Part shown: positions 43,210 through 51,656 of the stretch, piece after piece
Numbering within the stretch: the first letter of the stretch is position 1
Layout: the number at the start of each line of letters is the position of its first letter
Origin: Mycobacterium sp. 852002-50816_SCH5313054-b
GTDB taxonomy: Bacteria > Actinomycetota > Actinomycetes > Mycobacteriales > Mycobacteriaceae
Assembly (NCBI RefSeq): GCF_001667185.1
Contig: NZ_LZIC01000131.1
Coordinates: forward strand, 28,608-92,607
Length of the DNA stretch: 64,000 nt
Direction of reading: 5' to 3'
Program-made: the position numbers and the translations under genes
Notes under the pieces: generated by a model
Database searches by the model: none
The model's input: the letters and a program-made list of their open reading frames with translations, nothing else
Told to the model about the DNA's origin: nothing

Positions 43210-44128
43210 AGCGGATCCGGGGATCGAGAGCGGCGTACAGCAGGTCCACCGCCAGGTTGGCGATCAGGTAGATGACCACCAGCACCGTGACGATCGAGAC
43301 GACGGTAGGCGCCTCCTGCCGGGTGACGGCCTGATACAGGACGCCGCCGACGCCGTGGATGTTGAAGATGCCCTCGGTCACGATGGCCCCGCCCATCAGC
43401 GACCCGAGGTCGGCGCCGAGGAACGTCACCACCGGGATCAGCGAGTTCCGCAGGATGTGCACCGTCACGACCCGTCGCCGCGAGAGCCCCTTGGCGGTCG
43501 CGGTGCGGACGTAGTCGGCGTGCGCGTTGGCGGCCACCGCGGATCGGGTCAGCCGGACCACGTACGCGAATGACACCGCGCCCAAGACGATCCCGGGCAG
43601 CAGCAACCGCGCGAACGTCGCCCTCTCCCCCACGGTGACCGGCGCGATTCCCAGCCGGACGCCGAACACGAATTGCGCGACGAAGCCCAGGACGAATATC
43701 GGGATGGCGATGATGACGAGGCCTGCGATCAGCACCGTGGAATCGAAGATGCCGCCCTCGCGCAGGCCCGCCACCACACCGAAGCCGATCCCGAACACCG
43801 TTTCCACCGCCACCGCGATCAGCGCCAGCCGCACGGTGACCGGAAAGGCATGGGCCAGAACAGCACTGACCGGGAGTCCGGAATAGGAGCGCCCCAGGTC
43901 GCCGTGCAGGATCCCGCCCAAATAGCGCAGGTACTGCAGGATGAACGGATCGTCGAGGTGGTAGCGGGCCCGCAGCGCGGCGGCCACCGCGGGAGTCAGC
44001 GGCCGGTCCCCGGCCATTGCCGCGACCGGATCGCCGGGCAGCAGGAAGACCATGCCGTAGATCAGCAGCGTGGCGCCGAGGAAGACCGGCACCATGATCG
44101 CGATCCGCCGCGCGATGTACCAACCCAT
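43202..44128 (-). CDS. dppB: Dipeptide ABC transporter permease
   Basis: 308 aa. OppB-type permease: MGWYIARRIAIMVPVFLGA, the FLLPGDPVAAMAGD loop typical of the subfamily, then six helices and the EAA loop ADYVRTATAKGLSRRRVV that contacts the ATPase. It starts 1 bp after the dppA stop, so the four dpp genes form one operon. Confidence 0.95.
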   Translation of the reverse strand: MGWYIARRIAIMVPVFLGATLLIYGMVFLLPGDPVAAMAGDRPLTPAVAAALRARYHLDDPFILQYLRYLGGILHGDLGRSYSGLPVSAVLAHAFPVTVRLALIAVAVETVFGIGFGVVAGLREGGIFDSTVLIAGLVIIAIPIFVLGFVAQFVFGVRLGIAPVTVGERATFARLLLPGIVLGAVSFAYVVRLTRSAVAANAHADYVRTATAKGLSRRRVVTVHILRNSLIPVVTFLGADLGSLMGGAIVTEGIFNIHGVGGVLYQAVTRQEAPTVVSIVTVLVVIYLIANLAVDLLYAALDPRIRYG

Positions 44129-44129
44129 C

Positions 44130-45746
44130 TCAGCCCTTCACGATGTTCTCGTAGTCGGGCAGACCGTTCCAGGTGACCGCGACATTCTTGACCTCCGTCG
44201 ACCATCCCACCACACCGATGTTGTCCCAGAGCGGGACAACGGGCATGTCGTGGAACAGGATTCGCTGCGCGGCGTTGGCCAGGGCATCCGACTGCCGAAT
44301 AGTGGGCGCGGCCTCGGCGGCCGCCAGCGCCGCGTCGAATTCGGGATTGGCGTAGCCGACGTCGTTGGATCCCGCGCCCGTGGCGAACAATGGGGCGAGG
44401 AATTCGATCATGGAGGGGTAATCCCCCTGCCACGCGGCACGAAAAGCGGTCGCGATGGTGTGATTGGTGATCTCGGTGCGAAACCCGGCGAAAGTCGGCT
44501 GCGGAGCGCCGACGGCGTCGATGCCCAACACGTTCTTGATGCTGTTGGCCACCGCGTCCACCCATTCCTGGTTTCCGGCGTCGGCGTTGTAGGCGATGGC
44601 GTACTGGCCGCCCCACGCCGAGATGGCGTTGGCTTGCGCCCAGAGTTGCCGCGCGCGTTCGGGATCGAAGTTCAGGACGCCGTTGTCCGGCAGGTTCGGC
44701 TCGAAACCCGGCAGCGACCGCGCGGTGAAATCGCGCGACGGTGTGCGGGTGCCCATGAAGATCCGCTGACAGATCTGCTCACGGTTGACGGCGGCCGACA
44801 GCGCGAGCCTGCGCAGGCGGCCTTCCTCGCCGCCGAAGTGCGGCAGCCGCAGCGGGGTATCGAGGCTGTGCTTGACGGCCACGGGCCCACTGGTGACATT
44901 GTCGCCCAGGTCGCGCCGGTAGACCGGCAGCGCGCTCGGCGGAATCGTGTCCAGCACATCGAGATTGCCCGAGAGCAGGTCGGCGTAGGCGGTGTCGAGG
45001 TTGGCATAGAACTCGAACCGCAATCCTTTGTTGTGCGGTTTCCGGTTGCCGTGGTAGTCGGGGTTGGGCCGCAGATCGATCTTGACGTTGTGTTCCCAGG
45101 CCGGTCCGTCGGCGCTGTCGGCGAGCCGGTACGGACCGTCACCAAAAGGGTTGCGGCCAAACGCGGTCATGTCGCGAAATGCGGCGTCCGGCAATGGATA
45201 GAACGCGCTGTGGCCCAACCGCAACACGAAGTCGATGGTCGGCGCCGCCAGGCGCACGCTGAACTCGAGATCGTTGACCACCCGCAGCCCGGACATGGTG
45301 CGCCGCTTCGCATCACTCCCGGCGACGTCGTCGAACCCGTCGATCGGACTGAAAAAGCTTTGCTGCAGTTGCGCATTGGCGCTCAGGGCCCCGTAGTTCC
45401 ATGCGTCGACGAACGAGTGGGCCGTCACCGGCGAGCCGTCGGTGAACCTCCAGCCGGGTTTGAGGACGATCCGGTAGTTGACGTTGTCGGTCGTCTCGAT
45501 CGACTGGGCGACCTCGTTCGCGGGGTGGCCGGCGGCGTCGTAGGACACCAGACCGGCGAAGAGCCGGTCGATGATCCGGCCGCCGTTGCTGTCGTTGGTG
45601 CTGGTCGGGACCAGCGGGTAGGGCGGTTCCCCGCCGTTGACCAGTACGAGATCGGGGCTCAAGACACCGCCGCCGCAGCCGGACAGCGACCCCGCCGCCA
45701 GCGTCGTGGCGGCAAGGACGGCCAGCGCGGCCCGCATCGGACGCAT
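44130..45746 (-). CDS. dppA: Dipeptide ABC transporter substrate-binding lipoprotein
   Basis: 538 aa from ATG 45746 (MRPMRAALAVLAATT). The signal peptide ends in lipobox LSGC near residue 24, so it is membrane-tethered. An SBP family 5 fold with typical segments TDGSPVTAHSFVDAWNYG, PFGDGPYRL and the C-terminal PVVPLWDNIGVVG. A -10-like TAGGGT ends 7 nt before this ATG. First gene of the operon and divergent from the next gene. In-frame upstream starts (to 45836) would add a basic non-signal stretch, so I rejected them. Confidence 0.94.
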   Translation of the reverse strand: MRPMRAALAVLAATTLAAGSLSGCGGGVLSPDLVLVNGGEPPYPLVPTSTNDSNGGRIIDRLFAGLVSYDAAGHPANEVAQSIETTDNVNYRIVLKPGWRFTDGSPVTAHSFVDAWNYGALSANAQLQQSFFSPIDGFDDVAGSDAKRRTMSGLRVVNDLEFSVRLAAPTIDFVLRLGHSAFYPLPDAAFRDMTAFGRNPFGDGPYRLADSADGPAWEHNVKIDLRPNPDYHGNRKPHNKGLRFEFYANLDTAYADLLSGNLDVLDTIPPSALPVYRRDLGDNVTSGPVAVKHSLDTPLRLPHFGGEEGRLRRLALSAAVNREQICQRIFMGTRTPSRDFTARSLPGFEPNLPDNGVLNFDPERARQLWAQANAISAWGGQYAIAYNADAGNQEWVDAVANSIKNVLGIDAVGAPQPTFAGFRTEITNHTIATAFRAAWQGDYPSMIEFLAPLFATGAGSNDVGYANPEFDAALAAAEAAPTIRQSDALANAAQRILFHDMPVVPLWDNIGVVGWSTEVKNVAVTWNGLPDYENIVKG

Positions 45747-45849
45747 GCCAGCGACCCTAGCGGCGCGCGCTGCGGAGCGCGGCGTAGCCGGGCGAGGCGC
45801 CGCGCGACTGTCGAAAGCGACGGCGAATAGCCGCAACGGGTGCCGCGGC

Positions 45850-45855
45850 TAGGAT
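45850..45855 (+). promoter_or_regulatory. Candidate -10 element, leaderless start
   Basis: TAGGAT ends exactly 6 nt before GTG 45862, the geometry for transcription starting at the start codon. No RBS is visible. Confidence 0.45.
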
Positions 45856-45861
45856 GGCGCC

Positions 45862-46512
45862 GTGACGTCGCACGAACTCGCTGTTCAGTTGAGATATCTG
45901 TTCGCGTTGTTCGGCGTCGGCACTGTTGGATTGGTCTGTCTGATCGCAGGGCTGCGCGCGCGGCGGCGCCGAAGCGGAATGTCGGCCACCACGCTGATCA
46001 TCGTCGGTGTCGTCCTGCTGAACGTGGGTGGGCTGGGAATCGCCGGAAATCTCGTGACGGCGTACTACCCGAGCCCGTTCGACACCGACAAGTCCATGCG
46101 GGTCGGCCAGTGCGTTGACCAAAACACCTTTCTCGCAACACGTTTCAGTTCAGGTCCGGAAAACTCCTGCGCCAACCCGGCGAATACCTATGAACTCGCC
46201 TTCAGGGGCGGTCCCTCGGCAACCTGTCCGGACGGCAAACGGGATCGCTCCATCTACAACCGGTACACCGATAACTACACAATCCTGTGCTTTGCGCTCA
46301 ATCTCAAGCAGGGCAAGTGCTACCAGCTGACCAACGGCGCCGAGACCATGACGATGACGCTGAGCGACTGCACCGTGCCACGAGCGCCGCAAACCAGAGT
46401 CATGCAGCGCATCGATGGCAGCACGGACGAAACGCGCTGCCCGCCCGAGGACAAGACCATCGCTTACCCCTTTCCACCGCGCGTCTACTGCCTGGCACCA
46501 ATCGGTTCCTGA
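45862..46512 (+). CDS. Membrane-anchored cysteine-rich protein, unknown
   Basis: 216 aa from GTG 45862. Two membrane helices (residues 10-32 and 41-64) joined by a short Arg-rich loop, then a 150-residue extracytoplasmic domain. That domain has eight Cys (GQCVDQ, NSCANP, ATCPDG, ILCFAL, GKCYQL, SDCTVP, TRCPPE, VYCLAP), enough for four disulphides. Similar small Cys-rich ectodomains occur in mycobacterial lipoproteins such as LppU. I do not recognise a named family. Convergent with the DUF4232 gene, 11 bp apart. I recall no such gene between Rv3666c and acs in H37Rv. Confidence 0.78.
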   Translation: MTSHELAVQLRYLFALFGVGTVGLVCLIAGLRARRRRSGMSATTLIIVGVVLLNVGGLGIAGNLVTAYYPSPFDTDKSMRVGQCVDQNTFLATRFSSGPENSCANPANTYELAFRGGPSATCPDGKRDRSIYNRYTDNYTILCFALNLKQGKCYQLTNGAETMTMTLSDCTVPRAPQTRVMQRIDGSTDETRCPPEDKTIAYPFPPRVYCLAPIGS

Positions 46513-46523
46513 CCAGCGCGCCG

Positions 46524-47123
46524 TCAGCCCGCGACGACGGGGTGGACCTCCAGTCGGCAGGCGTCGATGGTGGCGGCCACGGTGAACACCTGAATGATGT
46601 CGGGCGGGCTGACGGCCAGGTCGATGTAGGTCGGGCACGCGTTGCCGTCGGCGTCGAAGCCCAAGCCCTCGACGATCGCGTGCCCCTGCGTCGATAGCGA
46701 CAGCGTGACGCTCGGCGGCGCATCGAGTCCGGCCGGCAGGCCACCCATGTACCCGCGGGGCGTGGGCTGGGCGTGGATGGGCGGACCACCGGTGCCCGAG
46801 TCGACCCCCGGATAACCGGTGAGCGTGCAGGGGTCCGCGCCGCCGGCGAGGGTGAACATCAGCGTCAGCCCGCGGTGGCCCGCGGCGCCCTGCGCCGGGG
46901 ACGCGCTGACCGCGACCTGGTCCGACCAGCACGGCGCCGGCTGGTCGACAATGTCGGCCGGCTCGGCCCACGCCGATGGCCCCAGCAGGATGGTGGCCGG
47001 GTAACCCGTTGCGGCCACGGCAAGGCTGATGACCCGTGGCGATCGCAAGCGCGGTGTAGCCGGGCGTGGCGGGTCGCCACCATGGAGTCGGCGACGGAGG
47101 CGCCGCCTGTGCGGTCTCGGCAC
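46524..47123 (-). CDS. Secreted DUF4232-type protein
   Basis: 199 aa from GTG 47123. A long Arg-rich n-region, then a hydrophobic stretch (VISLAVAATGYPATILLG) ending AWA, i.e. a signal peptide cleaved near residue 54. The mature domain matches DUF4232: CWSDQVAVSASPAQGAAGHRG at its start, PCTLTGYPGVD, and a closing CRLEVHPVVAG; four Cys could make two disulphides. Exported, function unknown. No better start codon lies nearer the hydrophobic region, so the long n-region is accepted with some doubt. Confidence 0.78.
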   Translation of the reverse strand: MPRPHRRRLRRRLHGGDPPRPATPRLRSPRVISLAVAATGYPATILLGPSAWAEPADIVDQPAPCWSDQVAVSASPAQGAAGHRGLTLMFTLAGGADPCTLTGYPGVDSGTGGPPIHAQPTPRGYMGGLPAGLDAPPSVTLSLSTQGHAIVEGLGFDADGNACPTYIDLAVSPPDIIQVFTVAATIDACRLEVHPVVAG

Positions 47124-47236
47124 ATCGGTGATTATCTGCCAGGGCGGTGCATTTGACCCTGGATTGGCAAGCGGCTTTTCACCTCAAAGGTCTAGGCTCA
47201 CTGACGGTTGACGCGCCTCGACATTAGGAGAAACCA

Positions 47237-49186
47237 GTGACCGCCACCCACACCGAGGGCCCGTCGTCGTATCCGCCGCCGGCGCAGTTCGTCGAGCAGG
47301 CCAACGCCGGTGAGGAGCTCTACCGCGAGGCCGAGGAGGACCGCCTGGCGTTCTGGGCCGAGCAGGCCAACCGGCTCACCTGGTCGACGCCGTTCACCGA
47401 GGTGCTGGACTGGTCGCAGGCGCCGTTCGCCAAGTGGTTCGCCGACGGCAAGCTGAACGTCGCCTACAACTGCGTCGACCGCCATGTGGAGGCCGGCCAC
47501 GGGGATCGGATAGCCATCCACTGGGAGGGCGAACCCGGCGACAGCCGCAACCTCACCTATTCCGATCTGCAGGCCGAGGTGTGCAAGGCGGCCAACGCGC
47601 TGACCGACCTCGGTCTGGTCGCCGGCGACCGCGTCGCGATCTACCTGCCGTTGATCCCCGAGGCCGTGATAGCGATGCTGGCCTGCGCGCGCCTGGGCAT
47701 CATGCACAGCGTCGTGTTCGCCGGGTTCACCGCCAAGGCGCTGCGCGCGCGCATCGCCGACGCCCAGGCCAAGCTGCTGATCACGAGCGATGGCCAGTTC
47801 CGCCGCGGCAAGCCGGCGCCGCTGAAGGACGCGGCCGACGAGGCTGTCGCCGATTCCGACAGTTCCGTCGAACGCGTTCTGGTGGTGCGGCGCACCGGAA
47901 TTGACGTGTCCTGGAACGACGAGCGCGACCTGTGGTGGCACGACGCCGTCGACGCCGCTTCGCCCGAACACACTCCGCAGCCGTTCGACGCCGAACAGCC
48001 GTTGTTCCTGCTGTACACCTCCGGCACCACCGGCAAGCCGAAAGGCATCGTCCACACCAGCGGCGGCTACCTCGCCCAGTGCTCCTACACGCACTACTAC
48101 GTCTTCGACATCAAGCCCGAAACCGACGTCTTCTGGTGCACCGCGGACATCGGCTGGGTGACCGGACACACCTACGGTGTCTACGGTCCGCTGTCCAACG
48201 GCGTCACCGAGGTCCTCTACGAGGGCACGCCCGACTCACCTACCCAGCACCGGCATTTCGAGATCATCGAAAAGTACGGCGTGACAATCTATTACACCGC
48301 CCCCACGCTCATTCGCACGTTCATGAAGTGGGGACGCGAGATCCCCGACGCGCACGACCTGTCCAGCCTGCGGCTGCTCGGGTCGGTCGGCGAGCCGATC
48401 AACCCGGAGGCCTGGCGTTGGTACCGCAAGGTGATCGGCGCCGATCGCCTCCCGATTGTCGACACCTGGTGGCAGACCGAAACGGGTTCCGCGATGATCA
48501 CCCCGCTGCCCGGGGTGGCCGCGGCCAAACCGGGTTCGGCGATGCGCCCGCTGCCGGGCATCTCAGCCAAGATCGTCGACGACCACGGCGACGAGCTCCC
48601 GCCGGCCAATGCCAAGGGCGAGCACGCCAGCGGCTACCTGGTCCTGGACCAGCCGTGGCCGTCGATGCTGCGCGGCATCTGGGGCGATCCGGACCGCTAC
48701 GTCGAGACCTACTGGTCCCGGTTCGCCGAGCAGGGCTGGTATTTCGCCGGCGACAGCGCCTATTACGACTCCGACGGCGCCATCTGGGTGGTCGGTCGCA
48801 TCGACGACGTCATGAACGTGTCGGGGCATCGGCTCTCGACCGCCGAGGTGGAGTCGGCGCTGGTCGGCCACATCGCGGTGGCCGAGGCGGCCGTGGTCGG
48901 CATGACGGACGAAACCACCGGCCAGGCGATCTGCGCGTTCGTCGTCCTGTGCGCCGACTTCGAGGTGCACGACGGGATCGTCGACGAGCTGCGCGTGGAG
49001 GTGGCGCGCGAGATCTCGCCCATTGCCAAGCCGCGCGAGGTCCACGTCGTGCCGGAACTGCCCAAGACCCGCAGCGGCAAGATCATGCGCAGGCTGTTGC
49101 GCGACGTCGCCGAGAACCGGGAGTTGGGTGACACGTCGACACTGCTGGATCCCGGCGTGTTCGACGCGATCAAGTCCGGGAAGTAG
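47237..49186 (+). CDS. acsA: Acetyl-CoA synthetase
   Basis: 649 aa from GTG 47237, with AGGAG 8 nt upstream. Activates acetate with ATP and CoA to acetyl-CoA in the cytosol. Adenylate-forming motifs: YTSGTTGKPKGIVH (A3) near 260, WWQTETGSAMI (A5) near 412, VDDVMNVSGHRLST region (A8), and the acetylatable catalytic Lys in KTRSGKIMRRLLR near 615. The lysine is in tuberculosis a target of cAMP-dependent protein acetylation. Full family length. Its stop is 6 bp from the converging protease gene. Confidence 0.97.
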   Translation: MTATHTEGPSSYPPPAQFVEQANAGEELYREAEEDRLAFWAEQANRLTWSTPFTEVLDWSQAPFAKWFADGKLNVAYNCVDRHVEAGHGDRIAIHWEGEPGDSRNLTYSDLQAEVCKAANALTDLGLVAGDRVAIYLPLIPEAVIAMLACARLGIMHSVVFAGFTAKALRARIADAQAKLLITSDGQFRRGKPAPLKDAADEAVADSDSSVERVLVVRRTGIDVSWNDERDLWWHDAVDAASPEHTPQPFDAEQPLFLLYTSGTTGKPKGIVHTSGGYLAQCSYTHYYVFDIKPETDVFWCTADIGWVTGHTYGVYGPLSNGVTEVLYEGTPDSPTQHRHFEIIEKYGVTIYYTAPTLIRTFMKWGREIPDAHDLSSLRLLGSVGEPINPEAWRWYRKVIGADRLPIVDTWWQTETGSAMITPLPGVAAAKPGSAMRPLPGISAKIVDDHGDELPPANAKGEHASGYLVLDQPWPSMLRGIWGDPDRYVETYWSRFAEQGWYFAGDSAYYDSDGAIWVVGRIDDVMNVSGHRLSTAEVESALVGHIAVAEAAVVGMTDETTGQAICAFVVLCADFEVHDGIVDELRVEVAREISPIAKPREVHVVPELPKTRSGKIMRRLLRDVAENRELGDTSTLLDPGVFDAIKSGK

Positions 49187-49192
49187 GGCCCG

Positions 49193-49888
49193 TCAGCCCG
49201 GCAGCGGCACGAATCCGGCGCCGGGCCGGTGCTTGGCGTTGATGTCGGCGAGGTCGGCGTTGATCGACATGACCACCGCCGGGGTGTGCAGCGGGATGTA
49301 CTTGATGATGCAGGTCGGCAGGTTGTCGCTGAACGCTCCGTGGATCATCCCGACCAGCAGGTTGTTGACGGTCACCGGCGCGCCGGAGTCACCCGGCTGG
49401 CCACACACCTGCATGACGATGGTGCCCGGGTCCTGGCCCGGCCCCCAGGTGACACCGCACGAATTGCCGGTCGTGCGGCCCTGTTTGCACGCGATCTGGC
49501 CGAAAGCCGGATCCGGACCGATGCCGCTGATCAGGAACCCGTTGTAGTTGGCCACCGGCGCCACCTTGGCCGGATCGAATTTGATCACCGCGTAGTCGAG
49601 GACGTCGTTGCCCGCGACCATGACGCCCAAATTGCCCCTGTTCTGCGCGGCCTCGGCGGCGACCTGCGCGCCCGGACCGCCGCAGTGTGCGGAGGTGAAG
49701 CCGATCATGTCGCCGGCCGCATCGGTGCCGATCGTGGTCAGGGTGCACATCGTGTCCCCGTTGATGACGATGCCGGCCCCACCACCCATCGGCACCCTGT
49801 CATCGGCTCCCGCGTGGGCGGGCATGGCTATGAAGGACACCAGCACGGCCACCATCGCCGCCCGGTAGCAACGGTAGGCCGTCTGCAA
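49193..49888 (-). CDS. Secreted trypsin-like serine protease (Rv3668c type)
   Basis: 231 aa from TTG 49888, which has GGGAG 7 nt upstream. Signal peptide MVAVLVSFIAMPAHA precedes the mature enzyme near residue 27. Catalytic triad: His in FTSAHCGG, Asp in VLDYAVIKFD, Ser in QPGDSGAPV. Six Cys in the mature part suggest three disulphides. Chymotrypsin fold, exported; substrate unknown. The later ATG at 49855 would leave a signal peptide without its positive n-region, so TTG is preferred. Confidence 0.9.
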   Translation of the reverse strand: MQTAYRCYRAAMVAVLVSFIAMPAHAGADDRVPMGGGAGIVINGDTMCTLTTIGTDAAGDMIGFTSAHCGGPGAQVAAEAAQNRGNLGVMVAGNDVLDYAVIKFDPAKVAPVANYNGFLISGIGPDPAFGQIACKQGRTTGNSCGVTWGPGQDPGTIVMQVCGQPGDSGAPVTVNNLLVGMIHGAFSDNLPTCIIKYIPLHTPAVVMSINADLADINAKHRPGAGFVPLPG

Positions 49889-50147
49889 CGCAACACTCCC
49901 ATCGAGCGGTCGGGCATCCCCAGTGGCCCGGTCAGTCTAGTCGGCTAAGGTGTGCGGTTCGCCACGGTCGGTGTCGTAGCTACGCCGCTGTCCTTATTCC
50001 TTTCCCGCTCAAGGGGATCGCTCACTGTACCTTCCCGTCGTCGGATTCGCTGTCTGGAATCCCCGCCCTCGGCCTTCAGCTGCCCTCGTCTGGCCCGGCA
50101 CCGCATGGCAACATAAACCGCGACGAGAGAACCGAGAGGACGGGTCT

Positions 50148-50678
50148 GTGAGCAAAGACGATCGCAACAACGGTGTGCCGAGCACACTGACCACGATTCC
50201 GTTGGCCGACCCGCACGCCAGGCCCGCCGAGCCGTCGATCGGTGACCTGATCAAAGACGCCTCAGCGCAGGTCTCCACGCTGGTGCGCGCCGAGGTCGAA
50301 CTGGCCCGCTCGGAGATCACCCGGGACGTCAAGAAGGGCCTGACCGGCAGCGTCTATTTCATCGCCGCGCTGGTGGTGCTGTTTTACTCCACGTTCTTTT
50401 TCTTCTTCTTCGTCGCCGAACTCCTCGACACCTGGCTGTGGCGGTGGGTGGCCTACCTGATCGTGTTCGGGATCATGGTGGTGGTCGGGGCCGTGCTGGG
50501 GCTGCTGGGCTTCCTGAAGGTCCGCCGCATCCGGGGGCCCCGCGAAACGATCGAATCGGTCAAGGAGACGCGCACGGCGCTCACCCCCGGGCACGACAAG
50601 GCCGCCACCGAGGCCAAGCAACTTCCCGGAACCACCGGCGGCCGGCACGAAAAACCCGCGGATCCCTCGGGTTGGTAG
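50148..50678 (+). CDS. Actinobacterial holin-X family membrane protein (Rv3669 type)
   Basis: 176 aa from GTG 50148, with GAGAGGA upstream. Two adjacent membrane helices (about 68-92, GSVYFIAALVVLFYSTFFFFFF; 97-125), preceded by the family's charged segment QVSTLVRAEVELARSEITRDV and followed by a charged tail. Placed in the putative holin-X family (DUF1469); lytic function has not been shown and is doubtful in this chromosomal context. Its stop abuts the ephE ATG directly. Confidence 0.87.
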   Translation: MSKDDRNNGVPSTLTTIPLADPHARPAEPSIGDLIKDASAQVSTLVRAEVELARSEITRDVKKGLTGSVYFIAALVVLFYSTFFFFFFVAELLDTWLWRWVAYLIVFGIMVVVGAVLGLLGFLKVRRIRGPRETIESVKETRTALTPGHDKAATEAKQLPGTTGGRHEKPADPSGW

Positions 50679-51656
50679 ATGCCGGCACCAGATCCGTCGG
50701 TCACCCGCATCGACGGGCCGTGGCGCCACCTGGACGTGCACGCCAACGGCATCCGATTTCACGTCGTCGAAGCCCTGCCGGGCGGACAGGATCCGGCGGT
50801 TCCGCCCGCGGAGCCGGCGACGGCGCGGCCACTGGTGATGCTGCTGCACGGTTTTGGATCGTTCTGGTGGTCCTGGCGCCATCAGCTGCGCGGGCTGACC
50901 GGGGCGCGCGTGGTCGCGGTCGACCTGCGCGGCTACGGCGGCAGCGACAAGCCGCCCCGCGGTTACGACGGCTGGACGCTCGCCGGCGACACGGCCGGGC
51001 TCATCCGCGCGCTGGGACACTCGTCGGCGACCCTGGTCGGCCATGCCGACGGCGGCCTGGCCTGCTGGGCGACCGCGCTGCTGCATTCGCGGCTGGTGCG
51101 CGCCATCGCGCTGATCAGCTCGCCGCACCCGGCGGCGCTGCGGCGATCCACGCTGATGCGCCGCGATCAGGGTTACGCGCTGCTGCCGACCTTGCTGGCT
51201 TACCAGCTACCCCTCTGGCCGGAACGCGTGCTGACCCGGGACAACGCGGCGGAGATCGAGCGCCTGGTCCGGCGCCGCAGCTGCGCCAAATGGGTTGCCT
51301 CCGAGGATTTTTCACAATCCATTGGTTATCTGCGGACCGCGATCCAGATTCCCGGCGCCGCGCACTGCGCGCTGGAGTACCAGCGCTGGGCGGTGCGCAG
51401 CCAGCTGCGCGGCGAGGGCCGGCGTTTCATGCGGTCGATGAGCCAACAGCTCGGTATGCCGGTGCTGCACCTGCGCGGTGACGCCGATCCCTACGTGCTG
51501 GCCGACCCGGTGGATCACAGCCAGCGCTACGCGCCGCAGGGCCGCTATCTATCCATTGCCGGCGCAGGGCATTTCAGCCACGAGGAGGCGTCCGAGGAAA
51601 TCAACAGGCACCTGATGAAGTTCCTCGAGCAAGTGCACGGGCCCCGCGTCAGCTGA
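50679..51656 (+). CDS. ephE: Epoxide hydrolase-like alpha/beta hydrolase
   Basis: 325 aa, ATG immediately after the preceding stop. Oxyanion region LLHGFGSFWWSW near 55, nucleophile elbow VGHADGGLA (Asp nucleophile, as in epoxide hydrolases rather than Ser), acid in GDADPYVLA and His in GAGHFSHEE near 295. A cap domain lies between about 150 and 230. Expected to open epoxides to diols, perhaps lipid or xenobiotic; the physiological substrate is unknown. The last 8 bp overlap marP on the other strand. Confidence 0.9.
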   Translation: MPAPDPSVTRIDGPWRHLDVHANGIRFHVVEALPGGQDPAVPPAEPATARPLVMLLHGFGSFWWSWRHQLRGLTGARVVAVDLRGYGGSDKPPRGYDGWTLAGDTAGLIRALGHSSATLVGHADGGLACWATALLHSRLVRAIALISSPHPAALRRSTLMRRDQGYALLPTLLAYQLPLWPERVLTRDNAAEIERLVRRRSCAKWVASEDFSQSIGYLRTAIQIPGAAHCALEYQRWAVRSQLRGEGRRFMRSMSQQLGMPVLHLRGDADPYVLADPVDHSQRYAPQGRYLSIAGAGHFSHEEASEEINRHLMKFLEQVHGPRVS

